Part shown: piece by piece, positions 59,578 to 64,000 of the stretch
Position numbering within the stretch: position 1 is the first letter of the stretch
Layout of the letters: the number at the start of each line of letters is the position of its first letter
Source of the DNA: Albifimbria verrucaria
Taxonomy: Eukaryota; Ascomycota; Sordariomycetes; Hypocreales; Stachybotryaceae
Direction: 5' to 3'
Length of the DNA: 64,000 nucleotides
NCBI GenBank assembly: GCA_020081605.1
Contig: JAHREC010000019.1
Span: 868,001-932,000 of the forward strand
Program-made: the position numbers and the translations under genes
The notes under the pieces: model-generated
Databases searched by the model: none
Told to the model about the DNA's origin: nothing
The model's input: only the letters and a program-made list of their open reading frames with translations

Positions 59578-61560
59578 TTACGCTGTCTCTTCGGTGTTTT
59601 GCTCATCTTCTTGTTCCTCCTCATCGTCAATTACCACACTTCCAGCGGGCGGGAAGTTGGAGAACAGGAGGACAAGCATGCCTACTACAGCGACAGCCTG
59701 GATTGACTGTGGTCAGCCTAGATGTACTGCTGTAGGATAAAGAGGTATTTCTTACCGCGTTGACGTAGAAAGTTGCGTAAGCCTTGCCCGCCTCTGCCAG
59801 GCTGGCAAAGATGAACCCAAACATGCCCTGCGTCGCCAACCGAGCAATGTTTTCGATGAGGGTGACGGCGTTCAGGGCATCAGCGCGCTGAGACTCGGAA
59901 CACATCTGTGTGACCACGCCTTTGGCTGCGGGCGCCGAGCCGGAGCCGAATGGAAGCAGGAACGCCGCTAGGAAATGTCAGATTGGCAGTCTGTCACATA
60001 ATACTGTGGGCTTACCGAGGTAGATGTGCCAGCTCTTCGTCGCAAAGGCTGTAACTGTCGTAAGCGCACCGTCAACAACAAGACTCCAGCGCAGGAATAC
60101 CAGGTCAAATTCGCAGCCATCTCGATCGTCATTTTCCTTGGGAGGCTCCACTGGTTCTTCAACAGTCTGTTCCCCAACCGTAGCGTTAAACTCCCCGGAA
60201 TTTGTAGGCAGCTCCCTGGAGACGGAGGTTCTTTGGCCGCTGAGGCCTTCTTTTTCGAAAGCCAGCGTCGACCTCCACTGATGATAGGTGGGAACAGAAA
60301 GATGAGGAACATGCTGCGCATGACGGCAAACTCGGCCATGAGCCAGCCGTTGTTGGCCTGGTTAAAGTTAAAAATGGCAGTAGCGTACATCTGGATAAGA
60401 AGAGGTGCGTAGCCAGTCGCCAGCTGTGATCGTTAGCGATGGTCAAACACGTGGTGCGATTACACATACCACGCCCAGAAAGATGCCAGCACACAACACT
60501 GTCACACCATAATGCTTTCTCAACGTGCCATTGGCAAGCCGCAGTCGTCGAGGCACAAGAATCCTCAGTGGCGCAAGGAATCCCGATTGGTTGCCTTCTT
60601 TCTTGCCATTGGACATGGACTCTGGCGAGATGTACGGAAGGGTCAGATGCGCAAAGATAGCTGCGACTATGAAGGATACAAAGGCAACTTGAAAGGGAAC
60701 CTTAATGTCGATGGCATCACCGAGCATTCCACCGGCTACCACTGGTTAATATGTCAAGAGAACAAAGGGTGGTCGTACATACTCAAGTATCCTATGCCCT
60801 GTCCCAGCATAATGGCACCTTGCAGCTTTCCGAAGACAACAGTACGCCTTAGTGGCTCAACCACCTCGCCTGCGATGATATTTATGATGAGGCTGCCAAT
60901 AAGTCAGCAAGGCGGAATTATAATACATCCATCCACACTCACATGTAGCCAACGGGACCACCAAAAACGGTGATGAGTTGAGTGTATTGGATGATCATCA
61001 TGCCAGTGGTCTTGCCGGCAATAACACCGAGGATTTGAGTCGATACTCGCAAAGCAGGCACCAGGATTTGGAACAGCAAGGCCATTCTTGGTCCAACTTT
61101 TTGACGGTCCAGCCAGCGACGAAAAGATTCAGGGTTCCTATGAGATGGTAAGAAACACTGCTTCAATGATCCTACAGCGAACCAGAGAACATACCACAGA
61201 GCGTTGTGCTCATTCCCACAATACTGTACTGCAGAGCAGTTCCTGCAGCAATCTCATCTCGGCTACATCTGTCCCCGGAGCCTTGGTAAGGCGGGTGGGT
61301 GTCATAGAAAGCATCACATTCCATAAGATGAAAGACATAGAACAAGCTTGCGATAGTTAGCACCATGACAAATCGGAACACACAGGCGAGCAGGAGACCC
61401 ACGGGACTTGGGTGAAACTAAACGATAGGGTAATCAGAAAGCCGGCAAAGAGGATACGGTTCTCAAGCCCAAACGCACGGCGAAGCCAGGAACCACCCTG
61501 TTCCTGCTTGGCGGCGCCGTCCCCGCCGGAGAGGAGCGGAGTCCGTTCGTCGGTAGTCAT
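59578..61560 (-). CDS. MFS transporter (HCP1/TetA-like branch)
   Basis: Twelve-helix MFS carrier of about 545 residues. Seven exons: 61560-61195, 61137-60943, 60892-60783, 60741-60470, 60423-60016, 59967-59756 and 59697-59578. The N-terminus MTTDERTPLLSGG is a common cytoplasmic leader with a dileucine-type sorting motif. TM regions include FLITLSFSFTQVP, and blocks GPRMALLFQILVPALR, GEVVEPLRRTVVFGKLQGA, GIFLGV, WLMAEFAVMRSMFLIFLFPP, then a long acidic loop (VEEPVEPPKENDDRDG) and FDLVFLRWSLVVDG, SESQRADALNAVTLIENIARL, and an acidic tail. Three one-base gaps: G run 61403-61405, near 61109-61113, and C run 60213-60215; each is closed by one base. The substrate is unknown. Some members of this branch carry folates, haem or small peptides; no assignment is made. 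Confidence 0.8.
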
Positions 61561-62102
61561 CGGGAGGACAATCTCAATTAGGCAACATGTACGGAAGACA
61601 CAGGATCCGAGCCGGAAACGAAAACACCTCACGATCGGAAGGAAATAAATAAATTGGCTTCCTTGCCCGGCTACCACGGCGGTGGCGATCGGACCCAGTT
61701 TTGTAGGAGCCAACCATTTCACACCGCCGAACACGGAACTCGAATCGTTGACTCACGAATCGCCTACCCTAGAGAATATGCAGCCATTTCGTGTGTTTGT
61801 GATATGAAAACATCCAAGTCTGTATGGTGATTGGTGTGATGAGTCGGGTAAGCTGTAGTTCCTAAGACACCTTGAGCTTTCCAGGAACGTATTGGCAAAT
61901 ATTATCATACTCACCATGGTGATGAATTGATGTTAGCTTACTCTAGGATGAAAGTTGAATTGACTAACATCAGCCCCAGCTGACACTTTGGAGCCATCGT
62001 TGGAGAAGGATTTTCACAACCCCATCGAAATCGCGCAATCACTGAAGATGCCAAATATTTCCTCACGAGACCCGAAACCTGTTTCAGCCCGAGGAAACTC
62101 GC
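61561..62102. other. Promoter region between divergent MFS and HET genes
   Basis: About 0.54 kb. Overlapping short ORFs upstream of the MFS start on the minus strand look like leader sequence. No element recognised. Confidence 0.45.
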
Positions 62103-63928
62103 TATGAAGCAGTCTTACCAATTCGCTCCCTTCTTGGTCCCCACTACACACGTCTTCTGCACCTAAACCCCTCCGACACCACAGGAGCGCGTCTCTCAGT
62201 GGTCGTCTCGAGACTGTCGACCTCGACGCCCACCCGTCGTATGAAGCGCTTTCTTACGAATGGGGTAGCCCAAACAAAGACAATGTACTGTATGTCGATG
62301 GTGGCGGTGCCATTCCCATCACCAAATCCCTCCACCATGCCTTGCTAGATATCCGCCACGAAGCCGCCACCCTCGGTGCCCGTACACTCTGGGTTGATGC
62401 TGTGTGCATCAACCAGGCGGACATAGAAGAATTGCAGACGCAAGTTGCTATGATGGGCACCATATACAAGCAGGCTACCCGCGTCATCACTTACATTGGT
62501 CCGCACCGGGATAATAGCGCAGAAGGCATCGACCTTGCTACTAGACTGCATCATTTTTGTACCTCTCTCAACGGGAAGCCTGACCCTCGAGTGCAATCGT
62601 CCGACGGACTTGTTAGCCTTGGTCTTCCTCCGCTGTCCAACCGGCATTGGAAAGCATTGAGACAGCTCATTCTGAGAACTTGGGTAGGTGGAGTCGACTT
62701 TCACCTTTGTACTCCAGACTGACCACTATTCTCAAACAACAGGCCAGCAGATGCTGGTGTGCTCAAGAATTCCTACTCAACAAGAACCTCACAATGCTAT
62801 GTGGTAGAACACCCTTTCCAGACTGGCGCCTCATACCGGAAATCGTTCAGTTTGTCTTTGACCGTCTCCTATCCCTTTCTTCCTCCCAGGGTCTGATAAA
62901 GACCCTAACTCTATGCGCGAATGCCTCGCCTCCCTTGGTGAATTGAGAAACAGTATCATACACCAAAATGCCGAATTTACACTCTTGGACCTTCTTAGCC
63001 GCTCTCATTCTTTCCGTGCCTCTGACCCTAGGGACAAGGTCTATTCGGTGCTGGGTCTTGCTTGTGATGCTCACGTCGTCAACATTAAAATCGACTATAA
63101 ATGCACACCTGAGAGCCTTTATTTAACTGTTGCCACTCGAATTCTTGAAACAGATCCTAGTCTAGATATCCTTTATGGTAACCTGCTCACAAAGTCACTC
63201 AACCTTCCTTCGTGGGTTCCTGACTGGTCGACTTGGCACTTTGGTAGTTACGGCACGGCATGTTCATGCGACTACGCTTCCGGAGGTGGTACTAAAACCG
63301 AGTTGCGCGTACAAGGAGCAAAACTTGACGTAAAGGGAGTCTTGTTGATCGCATTGTCTCTCTCAGTCAGCCCATCGGTCCATTATACAAGAACTACGAC
63401 CAGAGTGCCACCACAAAGCGTCAGGCTTGGCTGCATAAAGAGATGTTAACCTTCAAGAATATTCAGGAAGCCAAAGGCAGGATATATAATGAGAAAAATA
63501 CAAGCCACGAGTCTTGGCTTGACCCCTTCTCTGCCTTTTGGCGCACTCTGATCGGTGATATCACCTTTGACGAAGTACCTGCACGAGCCGATTACGCAAC
63601 TTACTTTCATGCACATTTACATGTGCGCGAGGATAGTGCTCGAGCAGTCAAGACCATGGCGCGCGAATTTTGTGACACAGTGCGTCGCCGCTCTCGCTAT
63701 CGACGGCTTGCTGTCACAGAACGTGGTTACTTTGGAGCTGTGCCTGAGACTGCGGCTGCTGGAGACATGGTTGTCATGTTCAATGGTGGAGAGCATCTGT
63801 TTGCTGTAAGTCCAACAGACGAGACGGATGAGTTTAGGTTCCTAGGACATACGTACGTTCATGGTTTAATGAAAGGAGAGATATTAACGATGGAGTGGTA
63901 TCGGAGTCAAATAATTACGTTAGTATAG
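62103..63928 (+). CDS. HET-domain protein (second copy in window)
   Basis: Predicted heterokaryon-incompatibility protein of about 590 residues, complete in the window. Exons 62103-62683 and 62743-63928. HET core: RLLHLNPSDTTGARLS, ETVDLDAHPSYEALSYEWG, ITKSLHHALLDIRH, RTLWVDAVCINQADIEE, MMGTIYKQATRVITYIGP. Splicing yields TWASRCWCAQEFLL (W-x2-R-x-W-x2-Q-E, typical). The C-terminal half has LLSRSHSFRASDPRDKVYSVLGLA and LPSWVPDWS, then RGYFGAVPETAAAGDMVVMF, as in the large HET proteins that end in a globular domain. Four one-base gaps: C run 62138-62141, near 62191-62198, G run 62889-62891, and near 63366. The start ATG is the first in frame; residues before RLLHL may be imperfect. Unlike the HET gene at 8.6 kb it has no NLR-like neighbour in view. 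Confidence 0.85.
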
Positions 63929-64000
63929 AGTATAGAAGCGTATCAGCATCTCAAATCCGTCTTCGTTGTCAGTTCCTTGCCTTTGAGGTTGGTTCACATC

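Noticed and set aside
61560..61760. Upstream extension of the MFS protein or a tRNA near 61730
   Set aside because: The extension is not membrane-protein-like and no cloverleaf can be folded there.

Overview
The window is nuclear DNA from a filamentous ascomycete (Pezizomycotina), most likely a Sordariomycete of the Hypocreales type. This is inferred from the gene repertoire: HET-domain proteins, a NACHT-ankyrin protein, Zn2Cys6 regulators, MFS transporters, a P450, bilirubin-oxidase-type multicopper oxidase and a BCS1-like AAA protein. Gene structure fits too: introns of about 45-110 bp with GTAAGT-like donors, and a tRNA-Pro(AGG) with a 19-nt intron. No transposon, rRNA or CRISPR array is recognisable. 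About 21 protein genes, one tRNA gene and a few weak small ORFs are supported.

Layout. 1-11 kb: partial monocarboxylate-transporter-like MFS gene, MBL-fold hydrolase, Zn2Cys6 regulator, then a head-to-head pair of a NACHT-ankyrin NLR-like gene and a HET-domain gene. 11-20 kb: SRPK-like kinase and a divergent pair of secreted multicopper oxidase and large secreted protein of unknown function. 21-33 kb: P450, MFS exporter, 4-hydroxyphenylpyruvate dioxygenase (HPPD) and two mpaB/DUF2236-type oxygenases, a plausible metabolic cluster but with no backbone synthase in view. 34-45 kb: secreted DJ-1/PfpI protein, arylsulfotransferase-like protein, SMP-30-like propeller, BCS1-like AAA ATPase, secreted S51 peptidase-like protein, alpha/beta hydrolase. 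46-55 kb: two more Zn2Cys6 regulators flanking a gene-poor stretch that holds one unrecognised, frame-broken gene. 57-64 kb: GPI-anchored Ser/Ala-rich protein, tRNA-Pro, MFS transporter, second HET gene.

The most striking property is technical. Most multi-kilobase genes can be read through only if one base is added at certain points. I count about 37 such points. Nearly all are single missing bases, and about 28 lie in runs of three to five G or C. The tRNA T-arm also looks one or two bases short. This pattern points to uncorrected homopolymer under-calling in the assembly rather than to pseudogenes or programmed frameshifting. I therefore annotate these genes as coding, give full spans across the frame breaks and mark each break. 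Spans include introns; exon limits come from reading splice motifs by eye.
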